A stretch of DNA of 58,168 nt from Oceanospirillaceae bacterium (GTDB lineage: Bacteria; Pseudomonadota; Gammaproteobacteria; Pseudomonadales; Oceanobacteraceae). Position numbers and translations under genes: made by a program. The DNA lies in the NCBI GenBank assembly GCA_002724925.1, contig PBQA01000004.1, positions 1-58,168 on the forward strand. The letters are read 5' to 3'. The first letter of the stretch is position 1. Each line of letters opens with the position of its first letter. Below the pieces are notes generated by a model. That model had not been told where the DNA came from and did not search any database. It saw nothing but the letters and a program-made list of their open reading frames with translations. Positions 18,428 to 26,808 of the stretch are shown here, piece after piece.

Positions 18428-19310
18428 GACCGTTCCTGCCTCCGCCTGACAGCATACCATCGTATGCCAGCGCCAGATAGAGAGGTCCGGAGACGTGTCT
18501 GGCGCACCCTGTCTCCGGTCGTCTGCCGGTACGAAAACCGGCGCGGGTTTCCAAAGGGGCAAGGCTCCTTTGGTGCTGGTCCAGCGCGGCATGGCGCTGG
18601 CCGTGGGGGTTCAGGGGGTGGCGCGGAAGCCCCTCCCTGGCCGGTTCTCAGGGTGGACCCTGAGCGGGGGTTGGTGTCGGCAGGGGGACGTTCTCCCTTG
18701 GCCGACGCGGGGAGGTTTCGGAACCCCGAAGGGGGTTGCCGAACCAGGGTGCAGGGGCTCGGAGGCCGCCTGCCCGGACCCGATTTCGGGGCCGGGTGCG
18801 CGCGGGTTTGCCTGCAAACCCATAAGTGCGCACTAGCTATCTCTAACACTTCCGCCCGATCTTGCCCAGCCTCTTCTGGCACCATCCGCTGACGCTTCAT
18901 CTGCCGGTCCAGGATGGCCAATCCTGGTGGGGAGCCGCGAGGGGCAACGCCCTTCGTGAGGCTCGGTCACGGGTCATGCTGCACGGCATCGGCCCGGCTC
19001 TATCGACCGAGCCTACCCGCCAACCAAGAAAGTGCTGAGGCGTCGATCATGAGCGCTGACGCTTTGCCGCTTTGCCATGGTGCCTTGGCCCGCTGCCTCG
19101 ATGCGCTGTCGGCTCTCGTGATCGCTCGTCCGGGTGCGGCTTGGAACATGCCGCCTGCGGTCAACAGCCGCCACCTGCCAGAACGGTTTCCGCCGCAGGC
19201 ATCGGAGCCTCCGTTCTTCGGTGGTCGTCCATGCCCGACCGGCGGCCATCGTCGCCGCATCGCCAGCCGGGATCATCCGGCGACAGATCGGGAGCGGGAG
19301 GCCAACGCCC
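18428..19310. other. Mobilization-region intergenic stretch
   Basis: About 880 bp without a gene I can defend. It holds the oriT core at 18804-18834 and G-rich segments (18600-18780). Frames that stay open on both strands here look like high-GC noise: Arg/Pro/Ser-rich, with no ribosome sites. Confidence 0.5.
18804..18834. other. oriT: oriT core: inverted repeat plus IncQ/Ti-type nic motif
   Basis: GGGTTTG-CCTG-CAAACCC (18804-18821) is directly followed by ATAAGTGCGCACT (18822-18834). MobQ origins such as RSF1010 and Ti have an inverted repeat immediately 5' of a TAAGTGCGCCCT-like nic site; here the match is TAAGTGCGCaCT. It lies about 375 bp from the relaxase start. The nick is expected within or just after GCGCAC; I infer this from family precedent. 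Confidence 0.75.
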
Positions 19311-19493
19311 ATGCCACAGCATGTCATGACCAGAGCCATCATCTTCGCGGCAATTTTCACGGTGATGCTCCTCGCGCGGGAGCGTCTCGAAAACAGCCTC
19401 GCCGTCCTCGGTGCCTTCGCTGAGCGGCGCGCGTCGGAGACCAGACCGGTCATCATCACGCGGCCGGCCGGCACGCTCGGCATTCGGGGCTAA
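19311..19493 (+). CDS. Small putative membrane protein
   Basis: About 60 residues (MPQHVMTRAIIFAAIFTVML ...) with one hydrophobic N-terminal helix and a basic tail ending LGIRG. GGGAGG lies about 10 bases upstream of ATG 19311; ATG 19326 is an alternative. The stop overlaps the stop of the convergent HD gene. I do not recognise a family, and the call rests on composition and the ribosome site only. Confidence 0.4.
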   Translation: MPQHVMTRAIIFAAIFTVMLLARERLENSLAVLGAFAERRASETRPVIITRPAGTLGIRG

Positions 19494-20374
19494 CGCGATC
19501 GCTTGGGGCGCTGGCCGGGATCATTGACCGGCAGCGCCTCTGCTTCGTATCCGAGGCCATGGGTAACGCCCTCAATGGCCCGGTCGGCGATCGAGGCGGC
19601 ATCATCCCCTGCCGCCCTAAACGCCGCCATGCTGCGCGTGTCCTTTGCAGTACGGTCACGCGCCAGGGTCACATGGTGCAGGGAACCGGTCAGAACGATC
19701 CGATGTGCCAGCGAGGTCGCCTCCTCCAGCACGAAGGCCTCGACCGACCGGTCGGCCAATTGGGCGGCTTCGGTGAGGGTCCAGTAATCGACCGGTTCGA
19801 CAGCGAGCGACAACGGAACATGGTCGATCGCGTCCGGGTCGTCCTCATCCAATACCGCCTGTCCGTGCCGCTCAAGCGCCTCGGTCAGCCGTTGGAGCGC
19901 CGCGCGATAGCGCTTTCCGAGAGAGGTGGCGCGGTCCTCCGGCAAGGCTGCCAATCGTGCCGGGTCGGCATTGTCGCTCAGGTCGGCGATCTTGACCCGC
20001 ATGGCGGCCACCTGCCCGCTTGCGGCCAGATCCTCGATCCGCTCGGCATAGCTGCGCGGATCATTTGGCGGTTTGGTGACGGCTACTACGATCTCGATCA
20101 CCTCCGGCGCATAGCCATGCCCAGCGAGATCGTCGGTCGTGATCCCGGTATCCTCGATGACGTCATGCAGCCAGGCGGCATGACGCTCGGCCATCGAGGC
20201 CTCGGGGAACAATCGGCTCAGATGCCGACTGACCCGCATCAGATGCCGGACATAGGGCACACATGCCTGGTCGAGCTGACCGGCGTGCCAATGCCCGGCC
20301 AGCGCGGCTGTCTCTTCGAGCGAGGGGTGAAACGGTCGATCCGTCGGATCGGTGTTCGGAATCGGGATCGACAT
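19490..20374 (-). CDS. HD-domain (MESH1/SpoT-hydrolase-like) protein
   Basis: About 294 residues from ATG 20374 (MSIPIPNTD). YVRHLMRVSRHL, then AAWLHDVIEDTGIT (HD...ED) and VKIADLSDN are the metal-binding and substrate motifs of ppGpp hydrolase-like HD enzymes. The C-terminal ~110 residues contain QLADRSVEAFVLEEATSLAHR, reminiscent of DUF1778/TacA antitoxins. Likely a small-alarmone or nucleotide phosphohydrolase; the substrate is not visible. ATG 20374 is preferred over 20443, which adds unconserved residues. Confidence 0.75.
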   Translation of the reverse strand: MSIPIPNTDPTDRPFHPSLEETAALAGHWHAGQLDQACVPYVRHLMRVSRHLSRLFPEASMAERHAAWLHDVIEDTGITTDDLAGHGYAPEVIEIVVAVTKPPNDPRSYAERIEDLAASGQVAAMRVKIADLSDNADPARLAALPEDRATSLGKRYRAALQRLTEALERHGQAVLDEDDPDAIDHVPLSLAVEPVDYWTLTEAAQLADRSVEAFVLEEATSLAHRIVLTGSLHHVTLARDRTAKDTRSMAAFRAAGDDAASIADRAIEGVTHGLGYEAEALPVNDPGQRPKRSR

Positions 20375-20446
20375 GGATGCGCTACCTGAAAATTCTGGGA
20401 ACCAAGCCCCTACCCTATCACGGTCGGGCAACACTTGGCGCACCGA

Positions 20447-20755
20447 TCACCCGATCCGGCCGAAGGCAGCCCCCGCCAGTTCCCTGGCGAAGCGGTTTTC
20501 CTTCGCGCGCCATTTTCGCCAAGCAAGCCCCAGCAGTCGACGCCGGACATCCCAATCGGATTTCCCGCGCGCCGCCAACCGGGCGAGCCCGGCCTGGTAG
20601 TCGCTCAACGCCTGCTTGCCGACCTCTCGCACCGCGCGCTGGCCATCCTTGTTCCCGGCATCGAACTGCTCGGAGAACGCGGTAAAGCTTCGGTCCAGTG
20701 CCGCTCTCAGGTCGAGGAGCGTCTGTTCCTCGGCCAGCCACTCATCTTGCTTCAT
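20447..20755 (-). CDS. Conserved-looking small protein of unknown function
   Basis: 102 residues, highly charged and alpha-helical (MKQDEWLAEEQTLLDLRAAL ... WRAKENRFARELAGAAFG). No motif recognised. It lies between the AAA+ gene (17 bp upstream) and the HD gene (73 bp downstream), all on the minus strand, so probably one operon. Possibly an accessory of the AAA+ protein; that is a guess from position. Confidence 0.6.
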   Translation of the reverse strand: MKQDEWLAEEQTLLDLRAALDRSFTAFSEQFDAGNKDGQRAVREVGKQALSDYQAGLARLAARGKSDWDVRRRLLGLAWRKWRAKENRFARELAGAAFGRIG

Positions 20756-20772
20756 GCGGTCGCCCTCTCACA

Positions 20773-22002
20773 TCAGTCCCTGAACTCTGTTTCGCTCGGG
20801 ATGTCGGCATCGCTGAGCGTGCTCAATCCTGCGCGATCGATCTTGCCGGTAAACGGTCGGAACAGGCTGGCGGCTTCGCTGCCTGAGGTCAGACGCACCG
20901 CCTGTCGCTTCAGGCAGGCCTCGAACAGATTCCGTACGGTCCGTCCATTGCCGAACTGTTTGCCGCGCACCCGATAGACGCGGGTCAGGGTCCGGCGCAG
21001 CTTGCGCTCCGCACCGCTGGTAAGCCGGTAGCCCTGCCCGGCGCAGAACTGTTCGAAGATCGCGACCAGCTCCTCGGCTGTATAGTCTGGGAAGTCGATG
21101 ATCGTGTTGAACCGGGAGCGCAGCCCCGGATTGCCGTCACGCAAGAGCGCGGCCATGGGCTCGGCATACCCGGCCAGGATCACGATCAGTCGCCCGCGAT
21201 GATCCTCCAGCGCCTTCAGGAGCTCTTCCTGGGCCTCCATGCCGTAATCGGTGCCGCTGTCGGACCGGTGCAGCGCATAGGCCTCATCGATGAAGAGAAC
21301 GCCGTCCAGGGCCTTCTCAACCAGTGCACGGGTCTTGATCGCCGTCTGCCCAATATAACCGCCCACGAGGTCGCTGCGGCTCGCCTCGGTCACCTTTGCG
21401 GTGCGCAGGAGGCCGAGCCCCTGATAGCGCTGCGCCACGATCCGGGCGACGGTCGTCTTACCCGTGCCGGGATTGCCGGTGAAAATCAGGTGCAGCGACA
21501 TCTCCGGGTTGGGCAACCCGGCAGCAGAACGCTTGGCCCTAACCTCGGCGAGGGCCATGAGCTGTTCCACCTCGCGTTTGACGGTGGTGAGCCCGATCAA
21601 CTCGTTCAGATGCACGACCGGCTGTTTGGAGGGTTTCGGCGGCGGTGATGCCGGTCGCGCCTGCGCGGTCCCGTTGACCTTCGTTTCCTCGCCAAGCTCG
21701 GCCAGACGGGCTTCGAGCCGATTGCAGGTGGTGCCCAGATCGGTGGCTATCCGGTGCAGCTGGTCCCGCTCTTCCTCGAGCTCCCTGATCCGCTCGCGAT
21801 AGTAGGCAGCGGTCTCCAGACCGTTGCCGTGGCGCGCGCTCAGGGCATCGGCAGCCTCCAGGGCCTCCTTCAGATAGGCGCATTCGGCCTCGGCCTCCTC
21901 GGCCCGGCGACGCCAGTGCCAGATCATGTCGCCCGCTGCCTGTTCGTGCATGTCGAACTTCTTTTGCAGCGCCGCGAGGCTATGCCGATTATCCGAGCTC
22001 AT
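20773..22002 (-). CDS. CbbX/SpoVK-like AAA+ ATPase
   Basis: 409 residues. An N-terminal coiled coil (1-125) precedes a CbbX-type AAA+ module: LNELIGLTTVKREV, Walker A GNPGTGKTT near 177, VGGYIGQTA pore loop, Walker B VLFIDEAYAL near 237, NPGLRSRF (Arg finger) near 300 and a lid domain. CbbX remodels Rubisco, but no Rubisco genes are present; the wider family includes type VII secretion and sporulation AAA+ proteins. It is divergent from the coupling protein gene at 22086, with an 83-bp shared promoter region. Role on the plasmid unknown. Confidence 0.8.
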   Translation of the reverse strand: MSSDNRHSLAALQKKFDMHEQAAGDMIWHWRRRAEEAEAECAYLKEALEAADALSARHGNGLETAAYYRERIRELEEERDQLHRIATDLGTTCNRLEARLAELGEETKVNGTAQARPASPPPKPSKQPVVHLNELIGLTTVKREVEQLMALAEVRAKRSAAGLPNPEMSLHLIFTGNPGTGKTTVARIVAQRYQGLGLLRTAKVTEASRSDLVGGYIGQTAIKTRALVEKALDGVLFIDEAYALHRSDSGTDYGMEAQEELLKALEDHRGRLIVILAGYAEPMAALLRDGNPGLRSRFNTIIDFPDYTAEELVAIFEQFCAGQGYRLTSGAERKLRRTLTRVYRVRGKQFGNGRTVRNLFEACLKRQAVRLTSGSEAASLFRPFTGKIDRAGLSTLSDADIPSETEFRD

Positions 22003-22085
22003 CCGAGGAAACCGTGACCCTTCGTCATTAAATCTGCCCTATCTTTCCTCTATCTAGGTGACGAACGCATAACCCGGTACTGCCT

Positions 22086-23990
22086 ATGGACATATCCGCT
22101 CCGTTTCCACGCAAAGCGCGACGCACCGGCGTCGGATTGGGCGCGCCTGGCGGTCCGGGCATCAAAGGTTTCCTGTTTCGGCAATTCGTCTACTGGCCTT
22201 TCGTCAATCCGATCCTCTGGCTTGGTAACTGGGGCCGGGGCGGCATCGTCTTGCTGTGGCTCGCGGCCCTATGGTGGCCGCAACCGATGATCTCGCTGGC
22301 CGCCTTGCTCGGGCTCTGCGTGGTGATCTCCCTCATCGCTCGGGTAGATGTCGCGCGCGGGCGTGATGTCGGTCGCTGGTACCACGCCCCGTTCAAGAGC
22401 GCAGAGCGCCTGCTGCCGCTGCTGGTGGGGCCGGTGATCGTCGGGATTGGCATCTATTTCCTCGATCAACGGGCAACGCCGGGCGGTATCTCCCGAGCCG
22501 AACGCGAAACCATGCAGTTCTTGCTGCTGATCTCGGTTCTGTCGATCCTGATATCGGGCAGTATGCCCATGTGGGGCGAGCTGGCGCGCGCCTTGCTCGG
22601 TGAGCCGAAGAACAAGGCTCCGGCGTCCCATGGCTCGGCGCAATTCCTAACCGAGATAGGGCGTTTGGTTGGCGCAGAGGGCCTGCTGATCGGCAGGGCC
22701 GGGACCGCCCTGCCCTATCGCTATGCCGGTCGCATCCTCGCCAATCCCGACCCTCGACACATGGTAACCGTTGCAGCGAATGGCGCGGGCAAAGGGGTCT
22801 CGGCCATCGTGCCGAACCTTCTGGCCTATGAAGGCTCGATACTGGCCATCGACCCCAAGGGCGAGTTGGCGGCTATCACGTCGAGACGGCGCGAAGCGCG
22901 CGGCCAACAGGTGCATATTCTCGATCCCTGGGGGCTGACCGGCCTCCCCTCCTCTGCCTTCAACCCGCTGTCGCTGCTGACCCTCGACAATGAGGATCTG
23001 GTCGAGGATGCGGCGCTCGTCACCGATGCCCTGGTCGTCGATAGTGGCGACGGGGATCCCTATTGGAACCTCGAAGCACGGAACATGCTGCAAGGCCTGA
23101 TCCTGCACATCGCGACCAGCCTCGATTTCGAGGATGATGATCGAACCCTGCTCACGCTGCGCCGTCTGATAACGCTACCTGCAGAAGAATTCTCGGATTT
23201 GCTGATACAAATGCAGCGCAATCCCCATGCCGACGGCGCTATTCGCCGGATTGGCGCGTCCATTCATGGCATGTTGCAGAAGTCAGAGCGGCAATTCAGT
23301 TCGGTCTTGGCAAGCGCGCGTGTCTCGACAGACTTTCTGGAAAGCCCCCGGATTTCTCGTGTGCTGGACCAAACGGATTTCGATCTCACTGATCTGAAGA
23401 CGCAGCCGACGACGGTCTATCTCTGTCTGCCGGCTGCTCGATTGGGAACGCATAATCGCTGGCTGCGCCTGATGATCGGCCTGGCGTTAGAGGCCATGGA
23501 ACGGAAGCGCCGTAAACCGGAACATCCGGTCGTCTTCCTGCTCGATGAGTTTGCGACACTCGGCCATATGCGCTCGATTGAGAACGCCGTCGGGCAAATC
23601 CGCGGGTTCGGGGTCAAGCTCTGGGTGGTGTTGCAGGATTTGAACCAGCTAAAAGCGCTCTATCGGGAACGCTGGGAGACGTTTCTTGGTAATGCGGGCA
23701 CGATCCAGTTCTTCGGCATTAACGATCAGTTCACAGCGCAGTATGTCAGTCGGGTTCTGGGCGAACAAACCATCATGGTGACCTCGAAAACCTATCAGAC
23801 GCAGAGCAGATGGTCGGTGAATGAGGCGGAACGGGGCCGATCGCTCATGACACCGGACGAAGTCCGGCGCTTACCCGATCATCAGCAGATAATTCTGATG
23901 CAAGGACAGTCTGGGATGGTCGCCGATAAGCTGCGCTACTTCGCCGACCCCGAGTTCGAGGGCCTTTTCGATGAGAACCCCCTGCTCTGA
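22086..23990 (+). CDS. traG: Type IV coupling protein (VirD4/TraG family)
   Basis: 634 residues. N-terminal membrane helices (about 38-125) precede Walker A ANGAGKGV near 235, then LAIDPKGELA, Walker B FLLDEFATLGHM near 485 and QDLNQLKALY, the VirD4/TraG signature order. It carries the relaxase-DNA complex to a mating channel. No virB/trb genes are in the window, so transfer must use a channel supplied by another element. It is the only plus-strand gene of the mobilization block. Confidence 0.92.
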   Translation: MDISAPFPRKARRTGVGLGAPGGPGIKGFLFRQFVYWPFVNPILWLGNWGRGGIVLLWLAALWWPQPMISLAALLGLCVVISLIARVDVARGRDVGRWYHAPFKSAERLLPLLVGPVIVGIGIYFLDQRATPGGISRAERETMQFLLLISVLSILISGSMPMWGELARALLGEPKNKAPASHGSAQFLTEIGRLVGAEGLLIGRAGTALPYRYAGRILANPDPRHMVTVAANGAGKGVSAIVPNLLAYEGSILAIDPKGELAAITSRRREARGQQVHILDPWGLTGLPSSAFNPLSLLTLDNEDLVEDAALVTDALVVDSGDGDPYWNLEARNMLQGLILHIATSLDFEDDDRTLLTLRRLITLPAEEFSDLLIQMQRNPHADGAIRRIGASIHGMLQKSERQFSSVLASARVSTDFLESPRISRVLDQTDFDLTDLKTQPTTVYLCLPAARLGTHNRWLRLMIGLALEAMERKRRKPEHPVVFLLDEFATLGHMRSIENAVGQIRGFGVKLWVVLQDLNQLKALYRERWETFLGNAGTIQFFGINDQFTAQYVSRVLGEQTIMVTSKTYQTQSRWSVNEAERGRSLMTPDEVRRLPDHQQIILMQGQSGMVADKLRYFADPEFEGLFDENPLL

Positions 23991-24200
23991 CCAGGTTCGG
24001 CCTTTCGGGAACGTTTCCCCCGGTTTTCTGCGCTTCTCGGAGGGTTCCCCAGAGACCGCAGTGTGTTGCACCGATCCTGTGATCTGCCTCGTCGGAGAGC
24101 AAGTCTCAGGTTAGAGAGTTATAAGAGAGTCAGTTATAGAGTTAAGCCCTGTTTCGATCTGGTTTTCGTGTTCGGTTTCAGATGCTTGTCGAGGTGGCTC

Positions 24201-24303
24201 GTTCCCGATAGGCCGTGCATCTGTTCCTGATAGGCCGAAAGATGCGTTCCTGATAGGCCGTGGGTTTGTTCCCGTTAGGCCGTCGGTTAGATCCTTATCC
24301 ACA
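24201..24303. other. oriV: oriV: four 22/23-bp iterons and a DnaA box
   Basis: GTTCC(C/T)G(A/T)TAGGCCG(T/A) starts at 24201, 24223, 24246 and 24268, a 22-23-bp period placing each copy on the same DNA face. A perfect DnaA box TTATCCACA follows at 24295-24303. The surrounding 558-bp stretch between the coupling gene and repA has no gene. Iterons bind the Rep initiator. They lie downstream of the repA 3' end, not at its promoter. Confidence 0.85.
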
Positions 24304-24404
24304 GGCCACAACCCCGCTGATTCGCTAAGCCCAATGGTTTCAAGGGGTTCCGAGTCGGCGTTTCGGCATGTGCCGGTAGGAAGAGTCAACGCTGTGAGGG
24401 GGTT

Positions 24405-24421
24405 ATCGGCCTATTGGGAAC
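24405..24421 (-). repeat. Fifth iteron in inverted orientation
   Basis: The reverse complement reads GTTCCCAATAGGCCGAT, matching the oriV iterons but facing them from 120 bp away. An inverted iteron may limit copy number by handcuffing or regulate Rep; this is inferred. Confidence 0.65.
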
Positions 24422-24457
24422 GCCTCCTGCCCGATTGCGCGAGTCCCATACCGCGAT

Positions 24458-24507
24458 GACACTAGCATGATACCGGCGTGATATCACATGGATATCTGGA
24501 AGATGTG
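24458..24507. repeat. 11-bp-phased GATATC array 1
   Basis: Hexamers start at 24458 GACACT, 24469 GATACC, 24480 GATATC, 24491 GATATC and 24502 GATGTG, each 11 bp apart with unrelated 5-bp spacers. It sits between the oriV iterons and the 3' end of repA. Confidence 0.75.
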
Positions 24508-24548
24508 TCGGGATAGCTGTGGAGAACGGTGCCGGGACAGGCTCCGGA

Positions 24549-25673
24549 TCAGCCACGCAGCGAGTGCTTCTCGCGGGCATGGTACTGGCGCACGAAGCCG
24601 TAGAACGCCTTCTGGTAGTCGTTCGGCCGCTTGTCGGGATGGGCGTCGAGCCAGCTGTCGTATTCGGCCTTGAGGGCGTAGATATCCCAGCCGGGAAAAT
24701 CCTTCCTGATCCGCGCGATGGTCTGGTCGTCCAGATCGCGGCGCAGGAAGAGGGCCATGGGCTCGCCCGGCGGCGGCTTCGGTTTTGTCTTGGGTCTGGC
24801 CTTGCGGGTGCGCTTCGGCTTCTCCTCGACCAGCTCCTCCGCGCCGAGCGCGCGGCGCATGGTCATGCGGATGCGCGGCTCCTTGCCTTCGGGTTCTTCC
24901 CATTGCAGGTCGACGCTCGGCAGGCTGTTCTGTTTGACCAGCTTCTGCAGCTCGAATTTGAATCGCCGGTAGGGGCCCTCTGCCCCGGATTTTTCATAGA
25001 GCGTCGGCAGAGTGATGGCGAAGCCATCGGCCCCTGCCCCGCCCGCGTGCTTGCGGGCAACGCGGTAGAGCCAGCGCTCGCGACCGCCGGTGATCGAGAA
25101 GTATTCCGGATCGATGGCGAGCACGCCGCCGTTCTGCAGCACGCCCTGGACGAACCATTGCGAGAGCACGATCGACATGCCCCGGCTCTCGCCGGTCTTC
25201 TCATCGACCAGATCGGTCCATTCGGAGATCCATGAGAACTCGGCAAAGCGCTTGCCCTTAGGCGCACGGATATTGGTGCGGATATTGGTGCTGCGCAGCC
25301 GCGACAGGCTCTCGCGCAGGCGCTTGTAGTGTTCGCCGCCGGTTGAGCGCTTAATCGATTTCAGCAGGTCGTAGGGCTGGAAGTGCAGCTCGTTCGGGAT
25401 GTCGTTGACGCCCCGGTTCTTCATATCGATCAGGGCGGAGGCCGCCCAGATCAGGATGTCGGCATCCCAGATGGTCGCCATGCCGTAATTCTGGTGCGGC
25501 TCGACCTTGACCCAGACATCGTCACTCTCATACTCGATTGGCTTCAGGCGCTTGCGCTTGGCGAGCGAGAAGAACGGTCGCTCCATCGTCTCGCGACTGT
25601 CCCGCAGCTTGAACTCGGTCAGGCTGAGGATGAACAGGTCGAACTGACTGTCGATGTAGCGGCGTGTGTTCAT
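24549..25673 (-). CDS. repA: Plasmid replication initiator RepA (RPA family)
   Basis: 374 residues of the replication initiator protein A family: SQFDLFILSLTEFKLRDSRETMERPFFSLAKRK at the start gives the typical beginning in two pieces, then WDADILIWAASALIDMKN, YDLLKSIKRSTGGEHYKRLRESLSRL (winged-helix region) and FSITGGRERWLYRVARKHAG. The C-terminal ~120 residues (after a Lys/Arg/Pro-rich linker near 295) are a less conserved second domain. It binds the iterons at 24201-24283 to open oriV with DnaA. A GATATC array lies 20 bp upstream of its start, a probable control site. Confidence 0.9.
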   Translation of the reverse strand: MNTRRYIDSQFDLFILSLTEFKLRDSRETMERPFFSLAKRKRLKPIEYESDDVWVKVEPHQNYGMATIWDADILIWAASALIDMKNRGVNDIPNELHFQPYDLLKSIKRSTGGEHYKRLRESLSRLRSTNIRTNIRAPKGKRFAEFSWISEWTDLVDEKTGESRGMSIVLSQWFVQGVLQNGGVLAIDPEYFSITGGRERWLYRVARKHAGGAGADGFAITLPTLYEKSGAEGPYRRFKFELQKLVKQNSLPSVDLQWEEPEGKEPRIRMTMRRALGAEELVEEKPKRTRKARPKTKPKPPPGEPMALFLRRDLDDQTIARIRKDFPGWDIYALKAEYDSWLDAHPDKRPNDYQKAFYGFVRQYHAREKHSLRG

Positions 25674-25692
25674 GAAGGGCGATGCCGGGGCT

Positions 25693-25742
25693 GATGACAG
25701 GATGATGTCGCCTTGATGCGACGCGGATATCTAGCTGATATC
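25693..25742. repeat. 11-bp-phased GATATC array 2 (repA promoter region)
   Basis: Units start at 25693 GATGAC, 25704 GATGTC, 25715 GATGCG, 25726 GATATC and 25737 GATATC. It fills the 67-bp gap between the RHH gene stop and the repA start. Confidence 0.8.
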
Positions 25743-26022
25743 AGTCTGATTGCTCGCGATCCAGTTTTTCCAACACGGCTTCGAGCAGCCAGGTATGGCG
25801 CGGGATGCGAAGGCTGCGCGCTTCGACCGCTTCATCGACGCGGGCCAGCATTTCTGGCGGCAGGCGCAACACCACATTGGTCGACTTGCCCCCTGCCCGC
25901 TCCTTGTCCTTGGCTGCGGTTTCGGCGACGCTGCCGCCTTTCGAGATCAGCGCCTCGATGGCGCGCTCGTCTTTCGGTGCTTCGGTCTTGGTCTGGGGCT
26001 TCGGTTTTCTCGCAAGGGCCAT
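25741..26022 (-). CDS. Ribbon-helix-helix ParG-like centromere-binding protein
   Basis: 93 residues. A flexible, charged N-terminus (about 1-50) precedes NVVLRLPPEMLARVDEAVEARSLRIPRHTWLLEAVLEKL, an RHH fold given here only in outline (strand at about 50-55, helices 56-88). It follows parA by 5 bp, the type Ib partition layout (short ParA plus small RHH partner). The flexible tail would stimulate ParA ATPase. It is my prime candidate for binding the 11-bp-phased arrays, three of which flank or overlap this gene pair. Confidence 0.8.
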   Translation of the reverse strand: MALARKPKPQTKTEAPKDERAIEALISKGGSVAETAAKDKERAGGKSTNVVLRLPPEMLARVDEAVEARSLRIPRHTWLLEAVLEKLDREQSD

Positions 26023-26027
26023 GGGCG

Positions 26028-26699
26028 TTACGCTCCTACCGCGACTTTGGATGTCGCGCTGATATCAAAAAGATGTCTATATAGCATCATGAACTCGTCG
26101 GTCGCCTTGGCGTCCTGCGGTTTCAGCTCCGCAACACCGAGCCCATGGGCCGCAGCATTCCCGAAGGCTTTACGGGCACCGAGCGGCGTGTCGATCAGTT
26201 CGAGCTCTTCGGTATCGCGGATCACCTCTTCCGCCTCGGCATTGTCCTGTCCGCGCGGATCGGCCCGGTTGATGAAGGCATAGGCGGTGAGCTCCGGATT
26301 GGCGGCGCGCATCTCGGCGACCAGCTGGCTTACTTTCTCCAGGGTCCAGACGTCGAAGCTGCGCGGGACGAATGGCACCAGCATGACGTCCGAGACCGTG
26401 AGCGCCGCGCGCTGGCTGGTGGTGTCGCGACCGCCGGTGTCGATGATGATGTCGTCATATTTGTCGGCCAGCCGCCGGACTTCCGTGCGCACGGCCGGAC
26501 CGGTGAGCTTGATCGAGGTGAACCCGGCACCGGTTTCCAGCTTGTCGTTGCGCAGCATCGTGAAGTCGGATGCGGTTTCCTGGTCGTCGGCATCGACCAG
26601 CAGGACGTCGCGGCCTTCGGCGGCGCGCTGAACGGTGAGGTTGGTGGCGATGGTGGTTTTGCCGGAACCGCCCTTGATGCCGCCCACGGTGATGATCAT
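26028..26699 (-). CDS. parA: ParA-family partition ATPase
   Basis: 223 residues without an N-terminal HTH (type Ib). Deviant Walker A KGGSGKTT is at residues 9-16, LVDADDQETA near 36, and IIIDTGGRDT near 85. It moves plasmid copies over the nucleoid with the RHH partner encoded directly downstream. Array 4 upstream of the start resembles a parS/centromere-operator. Its last 20 codons are themselves built over array 3. Confidence 0.93.
   Translation of the reverse strand: MIITVGGIKGGSGKTTIATNLTVQRAAEGRDVLLVDADDQETASDFTMLRNDKLETGAGFTSIKLTGPAVRTEVRRLADKYDDIIIDTGGRDTTSQRAALTVSDVMLVPFVPRSFDVWTLEKVSQLVAEMRAANPELTAYAFINRADPRGQDNAEAEEVIRDTEELELIDTPLGARKAFGNAAAHGLGVAELKPQDAKATDEFMMLYRHLFDISATSKVAVGA
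26050..26077. repeat. 11-bp-phased GATATC array 3 (inside parA 3' end)
   Basis: Units at 26050 GATGTC, 26061 GATATC and 26072 GATGTC lie in the coding sequence for the last residues of ParA (RHLFDISATS), just upstream of the RHH gene. Confidence 0.7.
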
Positions 26700-26728
26700 G
26701 GCGTTATCCTCGACAGGTTGCTCATTGT

Positions 26729-26789
26729 GGCATCACCCTGACATCGACCTGATATCAATGCAATGTCTGTCAAGTATCTGCGTGATATC
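26729..26789. repeat. 11-bp-phased GATATC array 4 (upstream of parA)
   Basis: Six units with exact 11-bp spacing: 26729 GGCATC, 26740 GACATC, 26751 GATATC, 26762 AATGTC, 26773 AGTATC, 26784 GATATC. It fills most of the gap between parA and the DUF3800 gene, the usual place for a type Ib centromere. Confidence 0.82.
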
Positions 26790-26808
26790 GCAAGGCCGTG
26801 TGACAAAC

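Noticed and set aside
17513-18892. 459-codon plus-strand frame opposite the relaxase
   Set aside because: It would cover oriT and the relaxase start; composition is shadow-like.
22086-23990. Self-transmissible conjugative plasmid
   Set aside because: Only relaxase, oriT and T4CP are seen; no VirB4, VirB6, VirB9-11 or Trb-like protein occurs anywhere.
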